42,973 nt of DNA, taken from positions 1-42,973 of the IMG/VR virus record IMGVR_UViG_3300021093_002296, one strand, 5' to 3'. The first letter of the stretch is position 1. Each line of letters starts with the position of its first letter. Under the pieces are notes generated by a model. That model worked only from the letters and a program-made list of their open reading frames with translations. It was not told the origin of the DNA and made no database searches. This DNA comes from a virus. The position numbers were made by a program, and so were the translations under genes. Of this stretch, positions 33,106 to 41,025 are shown piece after piece.

Positions 33106-34563
33106 TTATTTTATTTTTGCCATCAAATCCTTCATTCTTAAAAACTGAGGATTCTCATAAGTTTTAGTTTCAATCAAATTACTTGCTGAACCACTTTGTG
33201 GAGTTTTAATTACTTTTCTTTCAATAGATTCAGTAAATACTCCAGTATTTGTTGATTCAGATCCTAATTCCGATTTAATTGTTTGATAAAGATTTTTTGA
33301 TTCTTTGATTGAATTAACGTTATCAAATCTTCTTAAAATGTTTATCTTTTCTTGTTTAGTTGTTGTGTGCTCTGTGAACAATCTTGTTGAGTAAGCCAAG
33401 TTAGAATTGAAAACAGCAACTTCGTTTAATTTATTTCTGAAGAAATCAAGTGCTTTTCTGTACTCTTCATTTTTCTCTCTTAATAAATTAACTTCTCTGT
33501 TAACTGATTCTACCTCTAAATGTCTTGGTGCGGTTCTTGGTTTTGGTAAACCTTTTCTACCCCATTTTCTTCCATTTCCAAGTGTTCTTGCCGCTTCTAC
33601 AGTTTCACCATCTTTTGTATAATCAATTTTAATCATTCCGTCTTTATCAGACATAATACCTTCTTCTTTTTCAACAAATGGATCATATGATGATTCGTTC
33701 CACTCCTTTTCCTTTTCCATGTCACCCATTTCGGTAACACCTTTTTTAAGTTTCGAAGGGTATTTAAATTTCATTTTACCGATTCTACCTTTTGGTTTAA
33801 AGTTTTCGCCGATTTCAAGCTCATAAACAACTTCGTCACGTTTTCCTTCTGCAGTAAATGCTGCTCCAGTTTCCTGTGAAGTATCTGTAGGATCGACAGC
33901 TTCATCAAATTCATAAGATAATTCTTCAAAATCATTATCATCATCATCATCATCATCTTCATATGATCTCATTTCAAAACTATCTCCCATAGGATTTTTA
34001 CTATCGTCAAAACGTAACTCATATAAAACACTTTCGTTTGTTTGTGCTCTCATTGGTGTAACGTTATTTTCCATTTCGTCCATTTGAATATAATATTCAG
34101 AATCTTTGTTAGTATCACTTAAGTGAATATTTCCACCTTCATCTTTTTTAACAATTATTCCGTCCTCATCTCCCATTGCCTTAAATACTTTAATTACATC
34201 AGACATTGGTGATTGAGTCATGTCCAAAGGAGCCATGGCGTCTTGATTATCATTCGGTACGTCTGTAGGCATTACCCCTACTTCGGCATCGAACTCAGTA
34301 TCATCAAAGTCTTCTACGTCGTCGTCGTCATCTTCTGTTGTGTCGTCGTCATATTCTGTTGTGTCGTCGTCATCTTCTTCTTGTTCAAACAAAGACTTTT
34401 TTGATTTTTTTGAACCCCCTAAAGATTCCCTTACTAATTCACTGATTTCTTCCTTCATTGTAGAAGCAAGTATTCCTTTTGCATTCTCATTAATAGCGTC
34501 CTCAACCGCCTTCATTTGTAGAAGGGCTTCCTCCACTATTGAATTATTTTTTTCCATACTCAT
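33106..34563 (-). CDS. gp22: Prohead scaffold protein, T4 gp22-like
   Basis: 485 residues from the ATG at 34563; a TTG-initiated version from 34575 is less likely, and a second ATG at 34557 is possible. The N-terminal ~60 residues are helical. Then comes a long acidic tract (EDDDDTTEYDDDTTEDDDDD) and a Glu/Asp-rich flexible middle. The C-terminal ~130 residues (about 355-485) are helical, with FNSNLAYSTRLFTEHTTT and EKINILRRFDNVNSIKESK, typical of scaffold C-termini that bind the shell. Many (I/L)-x-E sites suit degradation by the adjacent protease. Immediately upstream of gp23 as in T4. Confidence 0.78.
   Translation of the reverse strand: MSMEKNNSIVEEALLQMKAVEDAINENAKGILASTMKEEISELVRESLGGSKKSKKSLFEQEEDDDDTTEYDDDTTEDDDDDVEDFDDTEFDAEVGVMPTDVPNDNQDAMAPLDMTQSPMSDVIKVFKAMGDEDGIIVKKDEGGNIHLSDTNKDSEYYIQMDEMENNVTPMRAQTNESVLYELRFDDSKNPMGDSFEMRSYEDDDDDDDNDFEELSYEFDEAVDPTDTSQETGAAFTAEGKRDEVVYELEIGENFKPKGRIGKMKFKYPSKLKKGVTEMGDMEKEKEWNESSYDPFVEKEEGIMSDKDGMIKIDYTKDGETVEAARTLGNGRKWGRKGLPKPRTAPRHLEVESVNREVNLLREKNEEYRKALDFFRNKLNEVAVFNSNLAYSTRLFTEHTTTKQEKINILRRFDNVNSIKESKNLYQTIKSELGSESTNTGVFTESIERKVIKTPQSGSASNLIETKTYENPQFLRMKDLMAKIK
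34321..34380 (-). repeat. 21-bp tandem repeat encoding acidic tract of scaffold
   Basis: Copies at 34321-34341, 34342-34362 (one mismatch) and 34363-34380 (partial) encode the heptad TTEDDDD/TTEYDDD. In-frame and within the scaffold gene. Confidence 0.8.
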
Positions 34564-34598
34564 AGTATTATGCAATTCGCTGTGCGTTTATTTATTCA

Positions 34599-34605
34599 AT
34601 AAATA
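34599..34605 (-). promoter_or_regulatory. TATTTAT element upstream of scaffold/capsid unit
   Basis: On the minus strand the core reads ATATATTTATTGAATAA and ends 35 nt before the ATG at 34563, the longest spacing of the set. It would drive scaffold and capsid together, ending at the terminator at 31182. Confidence 0.45.
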
Positions 34606-34658
34606 TATCATACTTTTAAAAAAGTAAAAAAAATGTTAGATTTTAGTATGTTTAAGCA

Positions 34659-34698
34659 ATAAAAAAAAGGGATAGTAAAAATATCATCCCTTTTTTAA
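34659..34698 (-). terminator. Intrinsic terminator after the protease unit
   Basis: AAAAAAGGGAT (34663-34673) pairs with ATCCCTTTTTT (34686-34696) around a 12-nt loop. Both strands have a U-tract, so it can act in either direction; on the minus strand it follows the 34720 stop. Confidence 0.8.
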
Positions 34699-34719
34699 AC
34701 TAAGTTTTTAATAAAAAAA

Positions 34720-34929
34720 TTATTCTATAACCTCATCAATTTTACTTTCTACTATTGCTGTAATTCTCCAATCCATAGTGTAAGTCTCATAAGCTTTAGT
34801 TACTTTAGCCTCTACATCTGTTGGCGAATAACCTTTTACTAATTTTTCTTCTTTAATTTTTTTAACTTTACCTGTGTTTTCATCTACCATATCAGTAGTT
34901 ACTCTTGCTACAAAATATTTTTCATCCAT
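34720..34929 (-). CDS. Small DUF4494-like protein
   Basis: 69 residues. YFVARVTTDMVDENTGKVKK, EKLVKGYSPTDVEAKVTKAY and MDWRITAIVESKIDEVI give a strand-helix-strand order that resembles DUF4494, a short family frequent in Bacteroidota and their phages (name from memory). Function unknown; between the protease and its terminator, probably in the head unit. It may be a host-derived small regulator. Confidence 0.55.
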   Translation of the reverse strand: MDEKYFVARVTTDMVDENTGKVKKIKEEKLVKGYSPTDVEAKVTKAYETYTMDWRITAIVESKIDEVIE

Positions 34930-34941
34930 GTCTTAAATTTT

Positions 34942-35649
34942 TTATTTATCCAAATAATCGGATAATCTTCTCATTAAGTCAATAGATTTATCTATTCCTG
35001 TGTTTGAATTTTCTACTTTATGTTCCTCAAGTTTTTCTTCATATTTCGATTTATCATCTTGATTTAAATAAAGGTATGCACCTGGAGTTGATGGTGATGA
35101 AACTAAATCAAAACAAATTAATTCAAAGTCATCTTGTACTTCATTTTGTTCACCCTTTTTAACAAGGGAACCAACACCTCTTGAAGATACTCCCATAGTA
35201 ACCCCTTGTCTCATCATGTTAGCAGCAACATCCCCCTTAGATGATACAATACCTCTTTCATGAAATCCTGGTGTGGTTAGTAATTTTATTTTACCCATGA
35301 GAACGTTATCTTCCCACCAAATATCTGTAATAATATGTGCGACTCTATCTAAATCAATTAATGAGGACTCAGGGTGATTCAATTCTGAAATTGACATACC
35401 CCTATTAATCATATCTTTATATTTTTCAGCTTCTCTTTTTAAGATTTTTTCAGGGTATACTCTACCATTTCTATTTGGTACACCATGCTTTTGTAATGTT
35501 GCATAAAATACAAATGGTTTAGAATGATCTAATTGTCCGTAGGATTCTTTAATAACCTGACTATTTCTAAAGTCATTAGGGTTAATAACCCCAGCATCCC
35601 ACTCAACTAATATACCCTTTCCTGTATCTTTAGGTCCTAATATTTTCAT
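34942..35649 (-). CDS. gp21: Prohead core protease, T4 gp21-like
   Basis: 235 residues (T4 gp21 has 212). GVPNRNGRVYP (56-66), ELNHPE (89-94) with the putative catalytic H92, GVSSRGVG (153-160) with the serine (S155 or S156), and FDLVSSPSTPGAYL (180-193) are the S77-family landmarks. It should cleave scaffold, capsid and internal proteins after (I/L)-x-E during head maturation. The C-terminal ~45 residues are charged and may be autoprocessed. Sites obeying this rule occur in gp23 at E60 and in three small proteins at E13. Confidence 0.9.
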   Translation of the reverse strand: MKILGPKDTGKGILVEWDAGVINPNDFRNSQVIKESYGQLDHSKPFVFYATLQKHGVPNRNGRVYPEKILKREAEKYKDMINRGMSISELNHPESSLIDLDRVAHIITDIWWEDNVLMGKIKLLTTPGFHERGIVSSKGDVAANMMRQGVTMGVSSRGVGSLVKKGEQNEVQDDFELICFDLVSSPSTPGAYLYLNQDDKSKYEEKLEEHKVENSNTGIDKSIDLMRRLSDYLDK

Positions 35650-35663
35650 AATCGTTTTTAATG

Positions 35664-35670
35664 ATAAATA
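35664..35670 (-). promoter_or_regulatory. TATTTAT element upstream of protease gene
   Basis: On the minus strand the core reads AATATTTATCATTAAAAA and ends 14 nt before the ATG at 35649. It is almost identical to the copy at 37398, including the following C-A-x-T-A5 stretch. Confidence 0.55.
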
Positions 35671-36120
35671 TTATATACTTACAGTTTCTTTCAATTTCGT
35701 TATACTTAATATGAAATACTTTGAGTTTTTTAAATCGTCAACATAAATCGATTCTAAAATTCTTTTTATTTTTACCCTCAAAATTAATGATTTAAAATTA
35801 ATATTTTGATTACTCATAAATAACGTTATTTCAAGATTTAGAAAACTTTTTTTATTTTTTTGTATCCCACTTGTTCTTAAATCCAAATCTACTATATATT
35901 TTTTTTCAAATGTGGTAGGGTCAGCAACTTCTAATAAAGTGTGTAATATTTGACGTTTTAGTTCCCCTATTATTTTATTCCAATTACTGTGTTCTACTAT
36001 CGGTTCAATCCATGTTTGTAATACAATATAAATTGATTTAAAATTTTTGGAATCAACTGTTCCATAGTGACACTTTGCTTCATCAAAAAGATTTAATTTT
36101 GATGTTTTTCCTTTTTTCAT
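35671..36120 (-). CDS. Hypothetical protein in head cluster
   Basis: 149 residues, mixed alpha/beta. It contains IYIVLQTWIEPIVEHSNWNK and KIIGELKRQILHTLLEV (helical), then paired strands (KKYIVDLDLRTSGIQ, SFLNLEITLFMSNQ, LILRVKIKRIL). No known motif. It sits between the portal-side genes and the protease, where T4 has prohead core genes 67 and 68; sequence does not let me claim homology. Function unknown. Confidence 0.6.
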   Translation of the reverse strand: MKKGKTSKLNLFDEAKCHYGTVDSKNFKSIYIVLQTWIEPIVEHSNWNKIIGELKRQILHTLLEVADPTTFEKKYIVDLDLRTSGIQKNKKSFLNLEITLFMSNQNINFKSLILRVKIKRILESIYVDDLKNSKYFILSITKLKETVSI

Positions 36121-36200
36121 TCTTCATACGTTATACGTTTATTGTTTAAAAAAATATAATAAAACTTTTTTGTGTTGTCAAAATTTGAAAAAATTACTTA

Positions 36201-36207
36201 TATTTAT
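36201..36207 (+). promoter_or_regulatory. TATTTAT element upstream of the bS21 gene
   Basis: The plus-strand core reads TTATATTTATAACAT and ends 19 nt before the ATG at 36227, leaving room for the SD-like sequence between them. Confidence 0.5.
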
Positions 36208-36214
36208 AACATAA

Positions 36215-36220
36215 AAGGAA
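36215..36220 (+). promoter_or_regulatory. SD-like sequence of the bS21 gene
   Basis: AAGGAA, with AGGA at 36216-36219, is centred about 9 nt before the ATG at 36227. Most genes here have only A-rich leaders, so this purine-G site is exceptional in this window. Confidence 0.6.
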
Positions 36221-36226
36221 AAAAAT

Positions 36227-36415
36227 ATGATTATAGTGCAAGTTAAAAATGAAAAGTCTATAGAGCAGGCTTTGAAAAATTATAAATTTAAAGTTTATAA
36301 AACAAAACAAATTCAAAAATTACAAGAAAGACAGGAATATAAAAAACCCTCCGTGAAACGAAGGGCTGAGATTAAAAAAGCACAATACAAACAAAAAAAT
36401 CAACTCTCTTCTTGA
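36227..36415 (+). CDS. rpsU: Ribosomal protein bS21, phage-encoded
   Basis: 62 residues (Bacteroidota bS21 is about 64-66). MIIVQVKNEKSIEQALKNYK at the start, then KLQERQEYKKPSVKRR and a Lys-rich end. It matches bS21 throughout: I-x-V-x-(3)-E-S-I-(2)-A-L-(2)-Y-(2)-K, KPSV(K/V)(K/R)R, and the K-A-Q-Y turn with Y54. bS21 binds the 30S platform next to the 16S rRNA 3' end. In Flavobacterium johnsoniae its Tyr54 helps sequester the anti-SD (from memory of published work). It is the only plus-strand gene in a minus-strand head cluster, with its own candidate promoter and SD-like site. Its 3' end overlaps the 36400 gene by 16 bp on the opposite strand. Confidence 0.93.
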   Translation: MIIVQVKNEKSIEQALKNYKFKVYKTKQIQKLQERQEYKKPSVKRRAEIKKAQYKQKNQLSS

Positions 36416-36660
36416 GTTTCTTCTTTTTTAGGTTCATTTTTTTTACCAAATATAGCTTCTGTTGATGTCAAACCTAAAGAACCAAAAGATAATAATGCAA
36501 TAACATCTATTAACGATTCATTTGGTGTTAATTTCCCTCCTGAAAATAAGGATACGAATAAACAGATAACTAATGAAACCACACAAATGATACCTGTGAA
36601 TCTTTTTGATGATAGTGTTGTCGGACCAGAACCCATCAACGATTTAAAAAATTTTGTCAT
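36400..36660 (-). CDS. Two-helix membrane protein, possible holin
   Basis: 86 residues. A short charged start and SSKRFTGI are followed by two hydrophobic segments: about 23-40 (GIICVVSLVICLFVSLF) and 51-68 (LIDVIALLSFGSLGLTS), then a highly charged tail KKNEPKKEETQEES. Two helices with charged ends fit a holin-like or other small membrane protein. Its start overlaps the end of the 36657 gene by 4 bp (ATGA). No endolysin is visible nearby, so the holin reading is weak. Confidence 0.6.
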   Translation of the reverse strand: MTKFFKSLMGSGPTTLSSKRFTGIICVVSLVICLFVSLFSGGKLTPNESLIDVIALLSFGSLGLTSTEAIFGKKNEPKKEETQEES

Positions 36661-37385
36661 AACCCCAAACTTAATTTTTTAAGTTTATAATAATCATAAT
36701 GGTTACATTTTGTTTCCATTATTTTATTTATTGTTTGATTAATTTTATTTTGTAATTCAGAATCACTACTTTCGTTCAAAGTATTTTTTAATTTTAATTT
36801 AACATCTTCTTTTAATTTACTCATCTCTTTCTTCAACTCGACTTTATCTAAAGACATTATTTCTTTCAATTCTTTTCTATCTCCTTCTGATAAATTTGAA
36901 AATTGTTTTGATAATGTTTTATTTGCTATAGTCACCATAGAACTTATTGGTAAATTAATACTTTCTTTAATATTTGTTTTCTCCTCGCTTATTAAAGTTT
37001 TTTTAATATTTTTTTTAGACTCTAAAACTGATTCTAAATTTTTTATACCAGTTTTGTATATTGCAGTATCAATGTCGAAATAATTATTTGATGTGGTTTT
37101 ATTCCAAGAATTAATCCATGTATTTACATCATTCAACTTTTTAGTTTGACTTTCTAATAGAATTTGTGAATATTCAATAGATTCGTTAATGTAATCATTC
37201 GCAATATCAATAGGTAATCTTTTGTTTGAAGATAAATCGTCATAGATATAATAAAGTTCTGATAAGTCTTTATCTTCTAAAACAATGTGTTTGAACTCAA
37301 ACATAAACCTTTTGAACTCAGGTTTTTTAGCTAATTCAATAGCGGTATTTTCTATTTTTGTTTTTATAGTTCCAAATGTACTCAT
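36657..37385 (-). CDS. Helical head-region protein, possible prohead core component
   Basis: 242 residues, almost wholly helical and Lys/Glu/Asn/Ser-rich, with MFEFKHIVLEDKDLSELYYIYDD (about 28-50) as its most distinctive stretch. SSMVTIANKTLSKQFSNLSE and KVELKKEMSKLKEDVKLKLK make long amphipathic helices. Directly after the portal gene, the position of T4 genes 67/68, suggesting a core or scaffold-like role; homology is not demonstrable by eye. Its own TATTTAT element is 12 nt before the start. Confidence 0.6.
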   Translation of the reverse strand: MSTFGTIKTKIENTAIELAKKPEFKRFMFEFKHIVLEDKDLSELYYIYDDLSSNKRLPIDIANDYINESIEYSQILLESQTKKLNDVNTWINSWNKTTSNNYFDIDTAIYKTGIKNLESVLESKKNIKKTLISEEKTNIKESINLPISSMVTIANKTLSKQFSNLSEGDRKELKEIMSLDKVELKKEMSKLKEDVKLKLKNTLNESSDSELQNKINQTINKIMETKCNHYDYYKLKKLSLGL

Positions 37386-37397
37386 GTCTTTTTATTG

Positions 37398-37404
37398 ATA
37401 AATA
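37398..37404 (-). promoter_or_regulatory. TATTTAT element upstream of 37385 gene
   Basis: On the minus strand the core reads AATATTTATCAATAAAAAG and ends 12 nt before the ATG at 37385. It fills the gap directly after the portal stop at 37405. Confidence 0.55.
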
Positions 37405-39204
37405 TTACTTATCTATTAAATTTTTCAATCTGTCGTCTATTTCAATTAAAGAATTTCTTCCTTTTGATAAATCCATGTAATTTTTACCACTAAATAAATT
37501 CTCTTCAATTAATAAATCTAAGTCACTTCTAACCAATCTTTCGGTTGTTGGTGGTTCGGGTCCTCCTGATGGTGGTTCTGATCCTCCTGATGGTGGTGGA
37601 GGTGTAGATCCTCCACTGTCTCCACTATCTCCACCAGCTTCTGCACCTTTTTCACCTTCTTTTTTACCGTATAGATTATCAATGTTATCGAATACCCCTG
37701 TTTTAGTAATAACTTCAGCAGTTTTCCCAAGTTCAGCAGAAACCGCTCGTTCTATTCTTTGTTGTTGTAAATCAAGTCTAATTTCTTCATCAGAGAATCC
37801 TAAAATGTGTTTTTTAGCCCAAGATGCTGAAACAGGAGCAACTGAATCTTGAATAGGTGATACGGCATCCTTAAACAACGTTATTTTTTCTTTCCATAAT
37901 TCTACAGATAATAAATCCGCTTGTTTTGATGGGTTATGTAAACCTAAAGTAAAATTAGTTAACTCATCTTCAAAACCTAATAAAAATAAATGTATGATTG
38001 CAATTTTATTTAATTCAGCAATCATAGATTTTTGAATTCTATTAATTGTTCTTGCAAATCTAATATCAAGTAAAGAAAGGTTTTTACCATCCCCAACCGC
38101 CTCTTCAAAACCTAAATATGCTTTTGGTATTCTAAGTGCTGTTACTAATTTCTTTTGGATGTACTCTATATCGGCAATTTCCGCTAAGTTAGTACCACCA
38201 GGTAGTGTCTCAATGGGGTTAGTTGCTCCCGCATCTCTTACAGGAATAAAGAAATCTTGATCAACCGCCAATTGATTATATCTCATATCTACGTTACCTG
38301 TTTTAGGATCCGCAATCTGATCTCTTTTAAATTTAGAAGCAACTCTTTGTACATAAGCATCAACATCTTTGTCGTCCATGTTACCAACAAAGACTTTAAA
38401 AACTCTTCGTTCAGGGGCTCTTGATACCCTATAAATTAACATGGCATCTTCAGAAAGTAATAATTGTTTCCAAATACGTCTAGCCTTTTCTAACATTGAT
38501 GTACCATAAGGTAGTTTTCTATCGTCACCAAGTATTCTAAAATGTCCAATCTCCCAAGTATTAAATTCCATATTTTTTTCTTTCCAAACAAACTTTAATG
38601 CATCGTTTTCCATTTCTTGGGAATACTTATCAGGTTGAAATCTCATACCTTTTTCTAACCTTTCTATTTGGATATTAGGTAATTGTTGACACCCGACAAT
38701 TCCTTTTTCTGGATCCAATTTTAGATATATAAAATTATCCCCAAATTTACATGTGTTTCTAGTCCACATAGGTAGGTTTGTATTAATATCTAATTTACTT
38801 ATAAATAAATCTGTTAATACCGATTTAATTCTTTTTGATTCTGAATAAATCTTTATAATGTGTCCGTCTTGATCGGGAGTTGTTGACTCTTCGGCATATA
38901 TATCTAACGCAGCAGATATTTCAGGAGTGTATTCCATAGATTCGTAATCATAATATGACGCCATCCTTGTTGGTTCATAATAAACCGCTTGTTGATATAA
39001 ATTACTTTCAACTTTTTGCCATTGTTTACCAATGTACATTGTTTGTTGCGCTTGTAATTTTTCTTTTTCGAATTCAGTTTTGTCTGTTGTTTTTAATAGT
39101 TCTTTTTTGTCAAACTTAAATACAGGTGATTGTTGATCCATAGTTGAGTTTGGACCGAACGCCTTACTCAATCTTTGCCAAACAGTATATTTTTCTTGTG
39201 CCAT
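37405..39204 (-). CDS. gp20: Portal protein, T4 gp20-like
   Basis: 599 residues (T4 gp20 has 524). ASYYDYESMEYTPEISAALDIYAEE (around 82-106), the long central LPYGTSMLEKARRIWKQLLLSEDAMLIYRVSRAPERRVF, and LPGGTNLAEIADIEYIQKKL follow the T4 portal family. A Gly/Pro/Ser-rich linker at about 529-555 (GGDSGDSGG, PPPPSGGSEPP) precedes a separate C-terminal segment. It forms the dodecameric head vertex channel through which the terminase packages DNA. Lies 39 bp downstream of the terminase gene, so likely co-transcribed. Confidence 0.92.
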   Translation of the reverse strand: MAQEKYTVWQRLSKAFGPNSTMDQQSPVFKFDKKELLKTTDKTEFEKEKLQAQQTMYIGKQWQKVESNLYQQAVYYEPTRMASYYDYESMEYTPEISAALDIYAEESTTPDQDGHIIKIYSESKRIKSVLTDLFISKLDINTNLPMWTRNTCKFGDNFIYLKLDPEKGIVGCQQLPNIQIERLEKGMRFQPDKYSQEMENDALKFVWKEKNMEFNTWEIGHFRILGDDRKLPYGTSMLEKARRIWKQLLLSEDAMLIYRVSRAPERRVFKVFVGNMDDKDVDAYVQRVASKFKRDQIADPKTGNVDMRYNQLAVDQDFFIPVRDAGATNPIETLPGGTNLAEIADIEYIQKKLVTALRIPKAYLGFEEAVGDGKNLSLLDIRFARTINRIQKSMIAELNKIAIIHLFLLGFEDELTNFTLGLHNPSKQADLLSVELWKEKITLFKDAVSPIQDSVAPVSASWAKKHILGFSDEEIRLDLQQQRIERAVSAELGKTAEVITKTGVFDNIDNLYGKKEGEKGAEAGGDSGDSGGSTPPPPSGGSEPPSGGPEPPTTERLVRSDLDLLIEENLFSGKNYMDLSKGRNSLIEIDDRLKNLIDK

Positions 39205-39243
39205 ATTACATATTTTTTAAAAAGTAGTATCGTTTAATTTAAA

Positions 39244-41022
39244 TTAAACCCTTTTACCACCGAATAACCATAAATAGTTTTCATAATCACTTTTAGTTGG
39301 TTGATTCCTACCATACCCGAAATTATTGTTTGGATCAACAGGTAATCCAGGGTTAAAATTCTGAGAAGATTCTTTAAATGTGTTAGTCTCCGTAGTCCAA
39401 GAATCTATCATTGCCTTTGCCTGTTGTGTGGATTTTTCTAATTCAGCAAAAGATGTCTCACCAACGTATATTGCCATAGCTAATGACATTATTAAATCAT
39501 CATGTTGTCCCTTTTGGTGGTCAGGTCTACCATTTACATACACAAAAGTGTTTAACTCATTAAACAATCTTTGTGATCTTAAAGCAAAATCAAACCTTAA
39601 TGCCTCTTCAAACGCCTGCACAATTAATACTCTTTTGGAATTAAAATTTATTCCTGGTATCTTATCTTGTGCTTTTGGATCCCATTTCCATTTATCGGCG
39701 GGATTTACACCATCAACATATAAATTTTTATAACCTAATTCTTGTAACTTTCTTGAGGTGGAAACTCCCATACCTCCAGTAATATCTATTACTATGAAAG
39801 AGTTATACATTGTACCCCATTTGTATGCAATTTCGGCTAATACGTCAGGCGGTACCTTACCAACATATTCTAATACTTGTTCTCGCTCATCAAAATCAAT
39901 AACTATTAAAGTACTAAAATCTTCACTATCGCCACGAGAAACGTCAACACCCATTATATATCTATGTCCCTCAATAGGTTCTTTCCATTGCCAAAGAGCA
40001 CCACCCATCATTTTATTTTCAGGTTCTCTTATATATTTTTCTTTTATTTTTTTCATAGTCTCTGTAGGGATAACATTATCTCCCGAGCCTAAAAAGTTAC
40101 ATTCTAATTCTTGTGAAATTTTTCTTTTATCAAATTTTAATTTTTTTGCCATGTTTTCAAACCACGAACTATAAGCCTTGTATCCTTCATTTTCGACTTT
40201 TTTCTTTATTTCTTCAAAATCCCTGTCACTTACTTTTATGTCGGAGTAGTCAACAGTAATTTCACTATCTTTATAGTCAGTCCGATTAAGCATATAATGA
40301 ACTATATCATCACATTTGATAAGTTTTAAATCTTTAGAATATCTTGGATCCCTAAACCAATACATTTCTGTTATTTTAAAGTCATTCATACCTTTAACTG
40401 CCTGACTATAAATTGAGTAGTATATCGGATCGAATCCGTTTGGTGTTGAAATAACAATTACTTTACCTCCTGTTGAAAGGGACGCCATACAAGCCGACCA
40501 AAAGTCTTCATCGGCATTTATATATGCCGCCTCATCAAAAATTAATATTGTTGGTGTATACCCTCTTAAGGCATCTTTTGATGTTGCAACCGCTTTAACT
40601 TCACATCCATTTGTTAGTTTAAAATGTCTTTGTGAGTTTTTTTCTGCTGAAAAAGTCACTCCTAACCATTTAGGCCATTGTTCGACAAACGAACGAACTT
40701 TATTAGCCATCTCAACAGCGGTATCCATCTTATTTGCAATAATTAGAATTTTTTCAGGTTTTTCTTTACGGGCGAATACTAATCTTTTAGAAGCCCATGC
40801 TGATGTTACTGTTGATACTCCCGCTTGTCGGTACTTTAGTGCTATATTTTCTTCAGAAGTGTCGTAATCGTTAACCAACGTAACCTGATCATTAAATAAT
40901 TCTAATGGTACATATTTAGATTGTGTATTATCGTATGTTTGAAGATAAGTTTTTAATGCGTATGGTGTGTCTTTTACGCATTTAGCATATTCTAATAATA
41001 TTTGTTCTTTTGATAAAGACAT
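39244..41022 (-). CDS. gp17: Large terminase subunit, T4 gp17-like
   Basis: 592 residues (T4 gp17 has 610). ATPase: Walker A-like RQAGVST (65-71), Walker B ILIFDEA (159-165), coupling motif VISTPNG (190-196). Nuclease: MGVDVSRGD (357-365, first Asp D360), FIVIDITGG (409-417) and HDDLIMS (507-513) with the metal-binding acids. It cuts concatemeric DNA and pumps it into the head through the portal. No obvious small terminase (gp16) is recognised upstream; the two small ORFs at 41026-42007 are candidates only by position. Confidence 0.95.
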   Translation of the reverse strand: MSLSKEQILLEYAKCVKDTPYALKTYLQTYDNTQSKYVPLELFNDQVTLVNDYDTSEENIALKYRQAGVSTVTSAWASKRLVFARKEKPEKILIIANKMDTAVEMANKVRSFVEQWPKWLGVTFSAEKNSQRHFKLTNGCEVKAVATSKDALRGYTPTILIFDEAAYINADEDFWSACMASLSTGGKVIVISTPNGFDPIYYSIYSQAVKGMNDFKITEMYWFRDPRYSKDLKLIKCDDIVHYMLNRTDYKDSEITVDYSDIKVSDRDFEEIKKKVENEGYKAYSSWFENMAKKLKFDKRKISQELECNFLGSGDNVIPTETMKKIKEKYIREPENKMMGGALWQWKEPIEGHRYIMGVDVSRGDSEDFSTLIVIDFDEREQVLEYVGKVPPDVLAEIAYKWGTMYNSFIVIDITGGMGVSTSRKLQELGYKNLYVDGVNPADKWKWDPKAQDKIPGINFNSKRVLIVQAFEEALRFDFALRSQRLFNELNTFVYVNGRPDHQKGQHDDLIMSLAMAIYVGETSFAELEKSTQQAKAMIDSWTTETNTFKESSQNFNPGLPVDPNNNFGYGRNQPTKSDYENYLWLFGGKRV

Positions 41023-41025
41023 TCA

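Noticed and set aside
34564-34575. TTG start for the scaffold gene at 34575
   Set aside because: An ATG lies four codons downstream, and ATG starts are used by every other gene checked here.
39380-40174. Two plus-strand ORFs opposite the terminase gene
   Set aside because: They are antisense shadows of a strongly supported gene, with no domain and no start signal.
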